Source: Rallus limicola (Eukaryota > Chordata > Aves > Gruiformes > Rallidae). From it: a stretch of DNA of 64,000 nucleotides. Shown here piece by piece: positions 1 through 13,019 of the stretch (positions are counted from its first letter, which is position 1; each line of letters begins with the position of its first letter). Under the pieces are notes generated by a model, which saw only the letters and a list, made by a program, of their open reading frames with translations, did not search any database and was not told the DNA's origin. The stretch lies in contig JAKCOZ010000032.1 of the NCBI GenBank assembly GCA_022605955.1, positions 2,976,001 through 3,040,000 on the forward strand, written 5' to 3'. A program made the translations under genes and the position numbers.

Positions 1-555
1 AATGTTATTGTTAGCTTGAGTTTTTCTCAGAATGTTATCAAAAGGAACTTAATTCACCTTATGGTCAGTGATACTGGAGTGCTTCGCATACAGAAGTTAT
101 TTCAGAAGTGTGAAAATCTGACCGAAATAACGACGACCCACTTGAGAGGTGCTCATTAATTTCTTTACCTTCTGTGAGGATCCTGTATCTCGCCAATGAA
201 TACGTTCAACACATATCCAGGGTCATAATTTCGCAGAGGATCTTACCTGCAATCAACTGATGAGCACACCGAAGCCTTCACGAAATGTACTTATATCGTT
301 ATGGTGCAGCAGGGAGAAGATAAAGCCACAGTACTGGTCAGACTTGGAGGTGTCTGGGAAATAAAGTTTGGATAAAGCAGGAACTAAGGTCCCATGAGAG
401 CTTCGTTTGTTCCTCACTGGCCTTATCTCCACCTACCCCTTCCAGAGGGTGTACCCGTCCTACGGACTCAAATTCAACCCACCACCAAGATGGAGAGATC
501 TTCCCACTTACCGACGGCCAGGCCGCCGGGTGGCTCTGGTTCAGTCACGCTTACA
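1..555 (+). mobile_element. possible LTR fragment, CpG-retaining
   Basis: This segment stands out because it keeps roughly 20 CpG dinucleotides in about 550 bp, while most of the window is CpG-poor. Read on the plus strand it holds a polyadenylation signal AATAAA at 360-365. About 190 bp later comes a possible CA end (TTACA at 551-555), and a TG lies at position 3, which is the layout of an LTR. I see no primer-binding site, coding frame or target duplication, and the left end cannot be judged because the window starts there. A short CpG-rich regulatory segment is the main alternative. I do not recognise the family. Confidence 0.33.
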
Positions 556-624
556 TGGGCATAACAAGGAGTTCTTCTTTTAAAAGATATACTTGTATAA
601 AGTTACTTTCCATCTTCCAGCTAT

Positions 625-1204
625 TTTAAACACCTTCTGTGACATAAAGATCATTGGAAATTATGGAGCAAGTCCTCCCAAAACACATTTATGGGAGAAG
701 GTGATTTGGATCAGTCAGCCTGGATTTACCAAAGCTAAATCATGCCTGACCAACCTGACTGTGATAAAATGATGGAAATAATGAAGTGATAAAAAGTAGA
801 TGAGGGGACAGCAGCTATCATTTCTCTTGACTTTCTCAAGACTTTCAGAACTGTCTTCCAGGACATTTTTGTATCCAAGTGAGGATGGCACAGTCCAAAG
901 AGGCAAACGATTAAAAAAGAGGTGAATGAAAAAAAAGGGGCTTAGAGGTGGCAGGAAATGTCAGCCATAAGGTGAGACAGGAGAGATTCCTTACATCCAG
1001 CCTAAACAACTTCTCCCCCGGAGGAGGGGCAAGTGGCACAGCAGGCTGCCAGTGAGACCGTGCAGTCTCTGACCTTGAAGGTTTTCAGGTCCCAACGGGA
1101 CAAAACCCTGGAGACCCTGGTCTGTCCCAGCGGTGGCCTCACTCAGAGCAGGGGAGTGGGCCACAGACATCTCAAGGCCCCTTCCAATGTAAATTTTCTA
1201 TCAC
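625..1204 (+). mobile_element. CR1 LINE fragment, 3' end
   Basis: A degraded CR1 retrotransposon in plus orientation. Around 640-920 the DNA follows the CR1 ORF2 region with landmarks such as AATTATGGAGCAA, GGATTTACCAA and ATCATGCCTGACCAACCTGA, which in intact copies encode part of the reverse transcriptase. From about 960 it follows the terminal part of the element, with GGTTTTCAGGTCC and later AAGGCCCCTTCCAATGTAA, and ends near 1204 in TTTCTATCACTA, a decayed CR1 tail. Internal deletions and stops leave no usable frame. It is the only CR1 copy I found in plus orientation. CR1 elements copy themselves by target-primed reverse transcription and are usually cut short at the 5' end, as here. 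Confidence 0.75.
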
Positions 1205-2339
1205 TACTAGTCTTGCCTCCAAGTAAGTTACACACACGTGCAGGTGGAAACTTCTTTCATTACTGTGTAGTTGCTAAACACAGTTGAGAAACAGTAGTGA
1301 ATACTTAGGAAAAAAATGCTGGATCAGTCTTAAAGTTACCAACTTCTTATTTCCAGATAAAAGCAATACCAAAATTCTACAAAACAGTTCAAAATATTCA
1401 TGAGTTTAAGATTGTGTAGTTTAGTTGAGGCAAACAAAACTACTTGCAGCTTTTCATGGTGTAGATACCTGTATGCTTTGCGATGTACAGAGCAACGTAA
1501 GCAGCATGAGGAGGCTGTTGGAATTATGCTAGGAAAAATGCAGAATCATTTTATCCCTGACCTGATGCAACATTTTTACTATCTTCCTGAAAAGCAGAAA
1601 GCTTTTTACTCTGGAAGGAAGAAAATGCAGATGGCAACTCAATAACTGTGATCAATCTGATTGCAGGGAGGGAGGAGTATTAAAAATTGCTCCTGACTTA
1701 GTTCTTGTGATTTCAATTTAGTTGGTTTGAACCTGGAGTACAAGATTTGGCTCTTGTACAACTCCCTGCAAACAGGAGTTTATAATAAAACACTGACCAC
1801 CTCTTAACTACAGCAATACAAGGAGGACCGGTATGAGGTGCCACCAGGCATTCAAAGAACATCATCCTCCTTTGGTGTGAAGAGATTTGAAGTCTGGATG
1901 GTAAAAAATTGCTAAACACACTTTGCAGATGCACGTCACAGACCTCTTAACCGATTCCGCTTTTTTTCCAGTATTTTTGTCACCAAGAGGCAAGGTGTAA
2001 AGAAACACGATCACGGCCCACTGGAAGGAACTGGGAACGCTGATACGTGTTCTGCAGAGACCTGCAATCCGCCCATCTGTTCACAGGGAGGGATTAAATC
2101 AAATCCACTTGAGTTTTCATATTCACAGACCCAGGGGGGAGCAGTAATTGGTTTAACCGAAGTTTGGTAGATTCATAATTTTATCACAAACCCCTCTCAA
2201 GGCAAGTTCATTCACAGGATTAATTTTTCTCCCTTTTCAACGGCTCATTTGTTCTGTAGCACTATAAATATTATGTGAATGAAAATCACAGGAAATGGCT
2301 ATTCTGTGCTCCAGTGCTTTATTAAAAGATACGTTTCCC

Positions 2340-2365
2340 AAAAAAAAAAAAATTTAAAAAAAAAA
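2340..2365 (+). repeat. interrupted poly(A) run
   Basis: Thirteen A, three T, then ten A. No retrotransposed body or target duplication is evident immediately upstream, so I call it simple low-complexity DNA. Confidence 0.85.
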
Positions 2366-5280
2366 TCATAAAGCTAATTATATCTGCATTTACACAGCTC
2401 CTTTCAGAGAGATTATCTAAGACTCTTTATAGAGCATCAAATTACAACCCCCCAGCACTGACTATATGCAAACAATCAGATATATCCCATATGCAGCTGT
2501 GAAGACTGCCATAAACATTTATATTCATGCCGGTTCATCTGTGCTAGGATTAACGGAGTGCGAAAAGCTGGCCAAGGACACCTATTTAAAGAACTGGGAG
2601 GTTTAAGTAGATGGAACCAGCACAGTAACTTCTCATCTGATGTACAGCACAGCTAATGACTATGTGTAACCCATCATTCTTCCTGAAAAGGCAACATTTT
2701 GGGTCCAATCCCACACTGGCCTGCCAAGGAAATTGCGGTTGCTATGTCGGGAGTCCTTTCAGCACATGTCCTCAGGAGACTCGCAGGAAGCTATAAGGGA
2801 AAGGCCTGTGAAAGCACAGGGGAGCTTTGCACACGCAGGAATCGGCCAATATGCATCCATCCCCAGGGGCTGGAGTGGAAGAGACCTTCACACCAGCTGT
2901 GAAGCTTGTTGGGGAAGGGTGGGAGGAAAAGCCCCCAGTACAACGCAGCAGAAGTGGCCAGCCAGGCAATTCTGAACTGAGACAGGACTTTGGAAATAGG
3001 TGGAATTGTCAATGCCTAATCAAACCGCAGGCCTGAAATGCTCCTCTTTCCACAATAACTCTGCTGCTGGAAGACCACAGGTGTTGCTTCATTTCAACCT
3101 TCTTGTTTCCCAGCTGTCTGAGCTCCATCTCTGTGCACACTCAAAACTGCCCAAGTCCCACTGAAGCTGTGAAACACATTTCCCATGTGAAAGTGACCAA
3201 AGGCACAGCTGTACAGGCTTCCTTACGGACCACCTCCCACGACCCACCTCCCATGCCCTGCACAAAGTTACTGCTACAGCTTTCTGTAAAACCTCTGACA
3301 GAGAAGGGACAGAGGTGCCCAACATCCTTGGGAAACCAAACCCGGTTCAAGCTCCTCAGGACCAGAAGGAAACAGGAAGATGCCCCTTCCCTATTTTGCA
3401 GGAACACACTCAAAGCACCAGGACAGATAGGATCCTGGCAGACACTCCTCACCTCAGCTGCTGAATCCCTGCCAGCAAAGCAGGTTTTACTGGGCTGCAA
3501 AGCCAGATTAAGAGATAACTCCTCTAGCCTGGTGATCAGGCTGTTTAATGTAAAATGCAGAGAAAGTCCTGGGACAGAATCCCCTCCTGCTGGCATGTTT
3601 TAAACAGAAAATGTGAGCTCTGCTTAACCCTGAGCAGAAAGAAGATAAACATCTATCCCCAGAGCAGCAGTCCAGCGAGTGGGGATGAAGCTCACAGTTC
3701 AGCAGCCCTGACAGAGGACGCCACCCGGGTAATTCTCCTTCTATCTGGGGTTACTGTCTTGTGGCATCTTGGTGACATGTTTATCACCCACAGCGCAGCC
3801 TAGCAAACAGACTCCAGAGCTGAGCAGGCTGCCCTGAGGCTGAGGCTAACCATGGCTGCTCTTGGGTAGAAGGTGAGTAAAACCAGGCAAGGTGCCATCC
3901 TAGCTGAGTTCTGCACTTTTAGGGTCTGCACATCATAATAAGCTTCACCTTCTCACCCAGGATTCAGGTTTGGATCCCGGGACCCCAGAAGATACAGTTT
4001 GGGTTGTTAAAATTCACTTAATATTTGAAAGGGACAGAGGAATGTAGCAAATATATTCACACACATACATATTTAAAAGTACCTAGTAAAATGTGTACAG
4101 TTTACTTGGTGGTATAAGAGTTTATCAGCTCCTGAAGCTTGGAAGCCCCTTTTGGCCACGCTAAGCTTACACAGGTTTGAACACCAGACAAGATCCAGGT
4201 ACTTCAAGCACAAGATGGTGCCCAGCTACTGAAGCCACCAACAAACACTAAATAAGAACAATAATTCTCTTCTCTCTCTGAAGGTAAAGGCTGTGTCTGA
4301 ATGTTCTCCTTGCAAACACAGAGGTGCCAACCCACCATAACATCCAAATGCCACAAGTCTTGACCTAGAAGACATCTCTGCAGTTCAGATGCCTATGCCC
4401 TTCAGTTGCTGCCAGCAAGCGGGTAAAAAAACATCAGCTCCAAAGACAGTTTTTTTTCTGCAAGCAACCATTCACCAAAACATGAAGCCAACAGCTTCAC
4501 AACCAACCACACCACGATGGCCTGGCTCCCTCTCACTGCTTCAGCAGTGGGGATGTAAGTGGCCGAGCTGCAGATAAAGCCCATATTATTCCTGTCCTGC
4601 GTGTTTGGTGGTGTGTTCTGCTTCCTTCTCTGTAGTTGAGCTGACAGTGGGGGAAACAAACCAAAACCACTGAAGTATTTCTTCATCCTCCAGCAATAAA
4701 ATGACAGAGAGATGCCTCACAAAAAACGAAATGCCCTTTATAGGAAAGGGGTATTTTATATCCCAGTATTAGTTCTTATGAGAAATGTAAGAGCTCCTCC
4801 ACCAGCAATTCTGTAAAAGCTGTCAGCTTAGCTTAGGGAGATTTCCCAAATTGTTCCAGCAATAAACCAAAAACTGCACTATGACTTTTTGGCATATTTG
4901 ATTCTCTCTGGTACCTTCTCCCACAGTCAGCCTGCTGTTTCCAACTGCCACCATCAATGCATTTAGTTGATTATCTGCTTTTCACTACCTGGATATTTAT
5001 TCTTCAAATGGTTGCACTTTAAAGGTTTAGCACTTGCAATGAAGATTTTCTGAAAGGTGAAGGGTCTCTTTGGAGACACTGCTTTAAAGCACTGCTTGAA
5101 TATCAGAAAGTACTAACATAGAGATGACTATACATACAGCATTATACAGCATAATACCCAGTGAATTTACTTTTAATAAGCTACTACACAATGGTTTATG
5201 ATATTCACAGCTCATCACACAGCCCTTATCAGTAGTTACTATGTATTGAAGATTTATACCCCCTGAAAAAAACACCCCAT

Positions 5281-5296
5281 AAAAAAAAAAAAAAAA
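5281..5296 (+). repeat. poly(A) run of 16
   Basis: Sixteen consecutive A following a short C-rich stretch. No processed-pseudogene body is recognisable beside it. Confidence 0.85.
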
Positions 5297-8139
5297 GACC
5301 CAGGCCCAAATATTTTCTATCCAACCTGCAATGATTTTCTCCCAGGACACGATGGCAACCTTTGTTCCAGCATTGACACTTCTGGTTGGATCGTCATATG
5401 AATTCCACTTCTAACAGGAACAGTTTTATTCCCAGTGTTGTATATACCTGTGAGTTAACTGAGGACTGTAAATCAGCTGCATGCTAGTTCCTTGTCAGTC
5501 AGGGCTAATTCCCACAGATTAGAGAAGGAAATCCGTACAGTGCCCCAGGTCCTAAACCCTACTGTTAGAGAAGAGCATTTTGTTTCTTCCTAAATCATCT
5601 TTATAACTAGTTGCCCATTCATTTTACTGTCTGCACCAAAAATATCAGAGATGAACTAAACCCACCGGTCTCTGACCATGAATTAGCTCCCAGACCATCT
5701 ACTACCAACATCAGGCATGTTCACCCGGATTAACTCACTGATCACACGGTTGCCAGTAACAAACCCACAACCACAAATCCCTCCCCTCTACTACTCTGCT
5801 GTTCTTATGCAACTGCTCTCCAAGGAATGCTGAGCGCTGTTCGTCTGAACAGGAGGGTTTGAAACTCTGAAAATGGTCAGAGACAAAAAATCTAGATCAT
5901 TTTTTATTCTTTGCCACAAAGATTTCCCCCTAAACTCAAAGGACTCTCTGTCCTGATTCCTTGGTGCCTCTAGATGAAGGCTTGTTCCCAAAGTCTGTGG
6001 GCATCACTTGGCAGGGGTATCCGTTCTCTACTTGAACAGAAGCCTGAGCTCTCCCTTTTCAACTGTGTCCGCACCTTACCCACTTCTTCACCCACTTCAG
6101 TTCTTCCCCTTCTCCCAGTCTGTTTCTCCCTCAGAAGACAGAAACAACTTAAAATGTCACTGAGAGTTTCCAAGAGGAAGATGGCAGCCAAGAACTGCTC
6201 CTCTGCCCACCTCAAATACACACACACAAACTGCAAACAGCCCATCAAATGCACCTGCCAGAACCAGCAGGAGAAAAGAATTACCTGCTTTGCTCCAAAC
6301 CCTCTTCTTCTGCGTGCTGGAGCAAGGATGAGGTTCAAACTGCCTTCATCAGCCTGTCAAAAAAGCCCCAACTGGCACGACGCTGAGGGTGCTGTCAGTT
6401 CCACCTCTAGATCACAGTGTTTTGATTTACTTTTTCTTCTCTGAGTAAGCATGAGTATTTAGGAAAGGAGTCTTAAAGCATGACCGGGTGTTCACAGTTC
6501 TGCAATTCCAAGTCCATACTAACATTAGACTCAAGGACTGCAGAAAGGAGGAGACCACCAGCTCAACCCAAAGGCAGCATTGTCATTTTTTATGACACTG
6601 AGGCACGTACTATAAGCATGCAGGGAGCAAATAATTACCTTTCGAGTGCCAATGAGCTTACTGTGCACGTGGCTGGAGTGGATTGACTTGAGCTAAGAGG
6701 ACCAGAAAGGGTGCAGGCATTCTGGCAGCACCCATGGCAAATCACAGAGATCTCAGTTCCCAGGTTTTCTGATTCTTCTCTGAAGTTATCAGCATTTGCT
6801 TCTTAAAATGTTCCACATAGCTGGTATTTATTTATTGCTAAATATTCTTGATTGTTTGGGTATGTATCATGCAGAAGAAAAAAAACCAACACATATACAA
6901 TTTTCCTTCACATTTCCTACTCAGTTGAGCAATGAAGATTGTAACCACTCAATGCCTTCAGCTTCACCTCTTTGAATCATTTCTATGTTAATGTGTTATT
7001 ATGTGATAGACTTTGAACAAGGGTCAAGTAGCTCTTAGAAGCAGGAATATTGTGCAGTATTGTGAAAGTTAATAGAAACATATTTAAAGTGTACTGAAAA
7101 GAACAAAGGTGGATTAAGAATACCTTTAAGTATTCCCCAAATTCATTTTTATGTTGATTCAGGTCTTCAAGTAGGTATTTTATCTTATTTCAGATGGACC
7201 TGAGAAGCTTTTTTTTTTTTTAAGTATTACACAGAAAAGACTGGAATTATTAGCATGCTAGTTTAAAATCTTTTGCAGAAAACCCTCCTTTTCCCTCTCC
7301 ATGTGGTACTCTCCCCCCCATGCCTAATCTTTACACTGAAGTATCCCAGAGCTGGATGAGATACTTCCAGAGAAAAGCGCAGCAGCAAACAGTGTTGGTT
7401 TGACTGCATCCAATGACTGCTAGGAACAACCATTTCTACGCCTAAGAAAATTTGGTCTCCTAGCATCTGCCGAGCCTAGCAAAGGAGTAAGAGGAAGGGA
7501 GGTTCTTCTGCTGACTGAAACCGTTACACAGCTTGTGCTAATGGACTAACTGTTCAGAAACATCCCTGCTAGGCCCTATTAGATGAGATGAGTAAGGAAG
7601 GAACAAAATGCATGCAGCTGATTGGGGATATCTCCTGTCCTACCTACTTTCTCTCTAAATAAAAAAACTAATGGGGAGAGTAAGGAATAACCCACGAGTA
7701 GGCCGTACCCTGAGCACGAGGTGAACCAAAGCTGAAAACAGTGCTCTTGCAGACACCATGTTTTATTTCCTAAGGCACACGTGCAGGAAGGACAGGGTGC
7801 TGGGAAGGCTTATGATCCCTAGTACCCCCTGCTCAACTAGCCTAGGTATATGCCCCAGGTAACCCAAATAATAATCGTGGAATGGAGTCAGCCCAGGGTG
7901 CAATGGTAATCATCTTAATGCCCTCGATAGGCAGTTCAAAACAAGGGAATTTATCTAAATAACATACTTGGTAGCCTTGGTTGTACCTATAATGGCCATG
8001 ACATTAGCAGGTCAACATCAAACAAGGAATAGTAAAACCAGCTCAGCTACAAAAGAATACAGATGATACTGCAAATTCCCCTGCTGCTCTGCTCATCTAT
8101 TACACGTTGTGTCAGATAGCAGATTAAGAATAATGACAA

Positions 8140-8345
8140 ATCATATTCAATAAACTCAAAATGTGAAACACTTGAACTACTTCGCATTCTTGCTAATAAT
8201 TATAACCGATCTCAAATATCAGATTGTTACCAATCTTCATATAATGAGACAGCAGCTCATTAATGAAGAAAAATTGAGATTTTGTTTGCATTGTAGTGAA
8301 TTATAATTATCTGGAAATAAATACTCTATTGTTATATGTTCAGAA
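8140..8345. other. AT-rich stretch resembling a conserved non-coding element
   Basis: Very AT-rich DNA with clustered homeodomain-style cores (CTAATAATTATAA, CTCATTAATG, GAATTATAATTATC). The texture is typical of deeply conserved vertebrate enhancers, but only composition and motif style are seen here. Function is inferred and uncertain. Confidence 0.2.
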
Positions 8346-8694
8346 GGAAACAGCTCTGACGCAAAGTCAACATCTTAAACACCATTTCTTACCTCTCACA
8401 CTTTCATCACGTCTACCCTTCTGAACCATGGAGGTACACTTAATTGTCAAATAAAAGCATTAGCATCCAAGTTAATTTCTTCATCTGAGATCATTCAGTG
8501 ATCTAAACCTAATTATTATTTTCAAGGGAGAACAGCACTTCATTTTATGATTTATACAATTTTGACATCCAACTTTCATACTCAGTGCAGCTAAACATTA
8601 TTAATTTTAAATCAGAGTACTATTAGGAAGTGAAGATCCTGCTGAATATAACTATACAAGTAAGAAGTCATGATTATATTAAAGAAGAGCAAAA

Positions 8695-8861
8695 ATAGAA
8701 TTGTAGAATCACAGAATTGTCTTGAGTGGAAGGGACCCTTTAGATCATCAAGGCCAACCATCACCCTAACCTGCCAACCACCACTAAACCATGTCTCTCA
8801 GCACCACATCAAACCGTCTTTTAAATCCCTCCCGGGATGGAGACCCCACCACTTCCCTGGG
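8695..8861 (-). mobile_element. CR1 LINE 3' fragment
   Basis: The plus-strand text begins with copies of the complement of the CR1 tail (TAGAATCACAGAATTG), then AGTGGAAGGGACCCTTTAGAT, CATCAAGGCCAACCATC and GGATGGAGACCCCACCAC. This is the 3' untranslated region of CR1 read backwards, so the element lies on the minus strand with its 3' end at left. It is about 165 bp and strongly truncated at its 5' side, near ACTTCCCTGG. No coding capacity remains. Confidence 0.9.
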
Positions 8862-11154
8862 TATACAATGAAAATGCAGCACAGAGACAGTGGGGTTGTT
8901 GGTTGGGAGCTGGGTGAAAAGAATCACTCAATCTCACTGATTAAAAAAAGATTACAGCAGAAATTTGTTGCATTTGAGCTTCCCACCCAGAAAACATTCT
9001 TTAAACCACCTGGGAACCAGCCCGGTTGCAAATGCACATAGATTGGTAAAATGTTTTACTGTCAAGAAAACGTAGTAGTATTTCCATGGATCCATTCATG
9101 ATAGATGCCCACACACTTTTTTTAAGGGAGAGGGAAGAAATATTTTTATTTCTTGAAAAGCAACAAAAACCATCTCACAGTAGTAAGTGATACAGGAGCC
9201 TTTTCTTTGCAAAGGAACATGTCAGAGTTGAGCTGGTTTTGCCTAGGGACATAAACTATTTTGGAAAAAGCATCCACCTCTCCACCCAAATTCACCTTGA
9301 GCTTACAATGAGAAACAGAATGTTCCCATTGGGAATCGAGTTTTCAGGATGATAGGCACTGATCAGTAGTTACACGTTTGATACATCAATTTTTTACTAC
9401 ATCAGAACTTCTACCACATGTTAAACTTCATTAGGACAATTTTCTTTCTTTCCTTCTCTAGCATATGACATTTTGAAGGCAGGTATTCCCTCCGTTCCCC
9501 TTCTCCCCTGGAATCACCTTTGCTGTAGTGGCACCGGGCATTCACGTTAAGCAGAGACCTTCCTTCCCACTCACAGGGCTAAGTACCTCGGTGGCATTTG
9601 CTGACATTACAGGTATCTGACTTTTACTCGGTATAAAAAAAGGAAAGAAGTGTTTTCCTTCCCTTGCAAGAGCAATCAACCTTGCCCAGTGATGATATGC
9701 TGCCTTACTGGCTCCACCAAAAACTTTGGTTGTTTTGACTGCATGATTTATATTACCTATTGCCAGTTAACTTACTCATAGCTTTGCTGTTCATTACCTG
9801 GAACCCATCAAAGTTTGTTCCACAGCACTGTTTTATGGACCACTTGGTTTCACAAATCAAAGATCGTCATAGTGAAGAATGAAAGTTGACTTTTTTCCCC
9901 CCTCTGGAGAATAACAAGTTCTCTTTGGGAGGATTCAAAACTCCACTCTTCACAACATAAAATGCTGATGATCAACACAGAAACAGTATCCAACAAAGTA
10001 AAATGAGGACACGGGCAGCTTGGCATGGCTGGAAGAGCAAGTCACCAGGAGCCTGGCGGTAGTGTGTACACGTATGTATGCTTTGAGACCTGACCAAGAC
10101 TCCCAAGTTGACTCCTGCTTTAAGGACCAGACCAAAGTCTGCAGGAACAAGAATCTCCTCCTTTTGCCAACCTATCTATCTACATACTATTTTTAAGGTC
10201 CCAACACGCAATGGGAATTGGTTTACAAAATCTGATGTCCAAACAATTCAGTACACTCCTGATCCCTCACTCTTGTCCTCTTCAAAAGAGATCAAAACCA
10301 AACCCAAAACCCTTAAGAAATCCTTCATGTTTGCAGCATCCCTGTGTGGGGATCTTGAAGGTGTCCCTCTGGTTACCATCAACTTGCAATGTACATCTTT
10401 CCATTTGGTCAAAAATAACACTTGTGATTCTAAGGCACTGTGCAAAAATAGTCACAGCAATAACACCACCACTAATATTGTGGATGGAGATCTTTTTAAA
10501 CCATGGACAAATGTTGGTTTTACTCTAAAATTAACTTTTGAAGAATGAGAGCACTTTCTTATGTTCATTGTTTACTTCCTCTATTCAGCTTTCTGGATGC
10601 TATTTATACCAGAAAAGAATGAGTTGCTGTCTTGTCTTGGGATGAGCGCTCAGGTGTAGTTCTGTGTGATCATACAGGCTGGCACAGATCGGAACTTGGG
10701 GGGCAGGTGCTTTTCAGGAGACAATGACAGCAACAGCCACCAAGTAACAATGAAATCTCTACTTCAGGATTAAATATAACACGAGAAAGAAATATGCTTA
10801 GGAACAGGAAAGGCAGAGACTGTCTTGATAAGGTAGTGCCCTTGCAAGAGAATGAAACCCTGATAACCCTCTCCAGGACTTGAGAACGGACCAAGAGCGG
10901 CTCTCGGTGTGCTAAAAGAGCATTTTATCTCAAGAGTTTTACTTCCCTGCAGCCAACTAAATGCTCACACTCCTGAGAAAATCCATATGGCCTAGAGAAA
11001 ATTAATGCCTGTTGCTGAAAATTTCCCATAGAGTGTCTCTATTTCAGAGCTCATTTAGCTTTACCTCCCAGGAGACCGCAAGACAAGTGAGCGTGCCTCA
11101 GCTTTTAGGACCACCTTCGGCATCAAATAAGCCTGGGAGAAGCTGTGGTCAGGA

Positions 11155-11193
11155 GGGGGTGGGTGGGGGATTTTAGGAGGCTGGGGGGAGGGG
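11155..11193 (+). repeat. G-rich tract, potential G-quadruplex
   Basis: Five guanine runs of five, three, five, six and four bases occur within about 40 bp, the first three separated by single T residues. Four such runs with short loops satisfy the usual G-quadruplex pattern. No promoter or transcript start is recognisable nearby. Confidence 0.6.
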
Positions 11194-12528
11194 AAAAAAA
11201 AAGGCAAGCAAGATCATGGGGGAAATCTCATTTGTATAGAAGCCTGACAAACCAGGGTCATAAATGTTAGAGTCCAGATTCCAAGATATATTTTAGCCTG
11301 AAATATTAATAGAAACAGATGGTTTCCTGATTTATAATTACTGCTGCTTTCTTGCAAAGTTGCCACTTTGAAGACCTTGCAAAGACTCACAAAAGATAAA
11401 AAGGAGACATAAACTCTGCAGCTATTTATGTCATCTATTTACTTACAAAGGTAATAAATTCTGTCTACCTTGAGCAAAGAGCCAAACAAAGCAGAGACAC
11501 ATCTACGCTTAGAAAGCCTGAAAGCACTGCCGCCGCCTTCATCTCTCTGGCCCATACCCAACCCTGCAACATGTGGTTTGACCTTCATTTTTAGGGCAGC
11601 CCCCCATGCATGCACCAGCCCTATCTCTAGGTCCAGAAATTCTGCACCAGCCCGGAGCAGACCCAAGAGCTTTGCACAACCATCACCCAATGCAACCCTG
11701 GGGCCACTTACAATTAATGACAGCTCTGAAGGAGATGCTCAGGGTTTTTACACCATGTGCTTCTGTCACTTGGCACGAAGGGAACACCTGGTTTTCTCAA
11801 ATCTGTGCAGCATTTTTGAAGAATTTGGAGGTATTTAGTACCGGGTAGGTGGTTTCGGGGCCACTTAATAAGGAGCGGCAGAACTGAATCAGGGGGCTGG
11901 ATGTGCAGATTTCGAAGTTAATTTTCCTCTCTTCCCTTTGTACGCAAACCAGGAAACATTAATATCCCTCACAAACTCTGGGATTACAGTAACTAGCAGG
12001 GCAGATTTCTTCCTTTGCTTACATGTTCACTATAAAAGCTTTAGAAGCTTCAGCACTGATTCTAAATTCATCTCGGACACCTCCACGCCCCAGTGTCCAT
12101 GGCACAGATGGCTGAATGATTCCCTCTACAAAGAAACATTATCTGCGCTTTAGAATATCATTCCTCCCCACCAAGCAATCCTGAAATTGCTGCAGGACAT
12201 CACAGCCACAAAAACCTTTTTACATGGACCTTCTGCACCAACTCATTTGCTAATGTCTCCTGTTAACTGATCTCAGCCTGGCCTCAATCTTCTTTTAATG
12301 AAAGAGAAGGAAGAGGATACTTTAACAGCTATTATTAGCTCTTAGTACCTGTCGGCAGAAAACAAAACAAAGCCCATCCTTTAATTCCCCAGGCTGTGAC
12401 ACTTCTCAGGACAATCAGCCTACCTAAAACAAAATTCACCAGCTCCCAACACCATCTGCACAAAAGGATGTGGTGTGCAGTGATTCCTCCACTTCAGCAG
12501 CCCCACTGGGAAGCACCTTAGATGAATA

Positions 12529-12553
12529 GAAGAAAGAAGAAGAAAAAGAAAAA
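12529..12553 (+). repeat. purine-rich simple repeat
   Basis: An imperfect GAA/GAAAAA tract of about 25 bp, A and G only. Low-complexity sequence with no further structure seen. Confidence 0.7.
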
Positions 12554-12604
12554 GTTCGATTATTTAACCTTCATACCTAAAACCCCAAATTTTAACTCCT
12601 GGAA

Positions 12605-12830
12605 CTTTTCGTGAGGCTGTGGGACAGCTTTTGCTGTTGCAGGGTTTTCGAGCCACCTTAAGCCTCGATAGGCAACACGAGCACCGTTGGCCCACAACCT
12701 GCACCCGGTGCAAGAGATGCTCTTACCTCCCTATGGCTGAGATGGCGCTGGGGTTTCACAGTCGTCTGTTCTGACAAGACAGACGTTCTGTCGGCACACA
12801 CACACCACTCTCCTCAGCACAGCGATTGGT
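12605..12830. other. small CpG-enriched segment
   Basis: About a dozen CpG sites fall within roughly 225 bp, in contexts such as CACGAGCACCGTTGG and GACGTTCTGTCGGC, against a CpG-poor background. It is too short and too modest in GC for a standard CpG island. An old LTR piece or a small regulatory element are both possible; I recognise neither. Confidence 0.25.
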
Positions 12831-13019
12831 CTGGGGGCACAGAAGCCATTTCATGGAGTTTTAATAAATCCCAAGGAAGGAGCCAACGGCAGGGAGCAGG
12901 CCAAGGACCTCTGCTCCTCCTGCAGCAGCAAAGAATGCTGGCAGAATAAATGCTGCGAGTGCTCAGAGATTAGGGAAAAAAATCTGTTCCCATTGCTGAA
13001 AATGAACACTGATTCCCTT

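Larger units (their letters stand above)
1205..8694. other. unique non-coding DNA, no gene recognised
   Basis: No gene, CR1 or LTR was recognised here. Open frames are short, and the longest ones near 3100-3600 are open on both strands with unrecognisable translations, so I treat them as chance. 2060-2500 is AT-rich with motifs such as TAATTTT, ATAAATATTATG and CTAATTATATC, the style of many conserved non-coding elements, but conservation cannot be judged from one sequence. Two adenine runs are listed separately. Confidence 0.6.

Noticed and set aside
1400..1645. 81-codon frame just downstream of the plus-strand CR1
   Set aside because: Protein-like in parts but without homology, and the CR1 copy already ends about 200 bp upstream. 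No splice context.
3103..3603. 166-codon plus-strand frame with a 151-codon minus-strand frame opposite it
   Set aside because: Open on both strands, low-complexity translations, no family resemblance and no splice or promoter support. Best explained by locally stop-poor GC-richer DNA.
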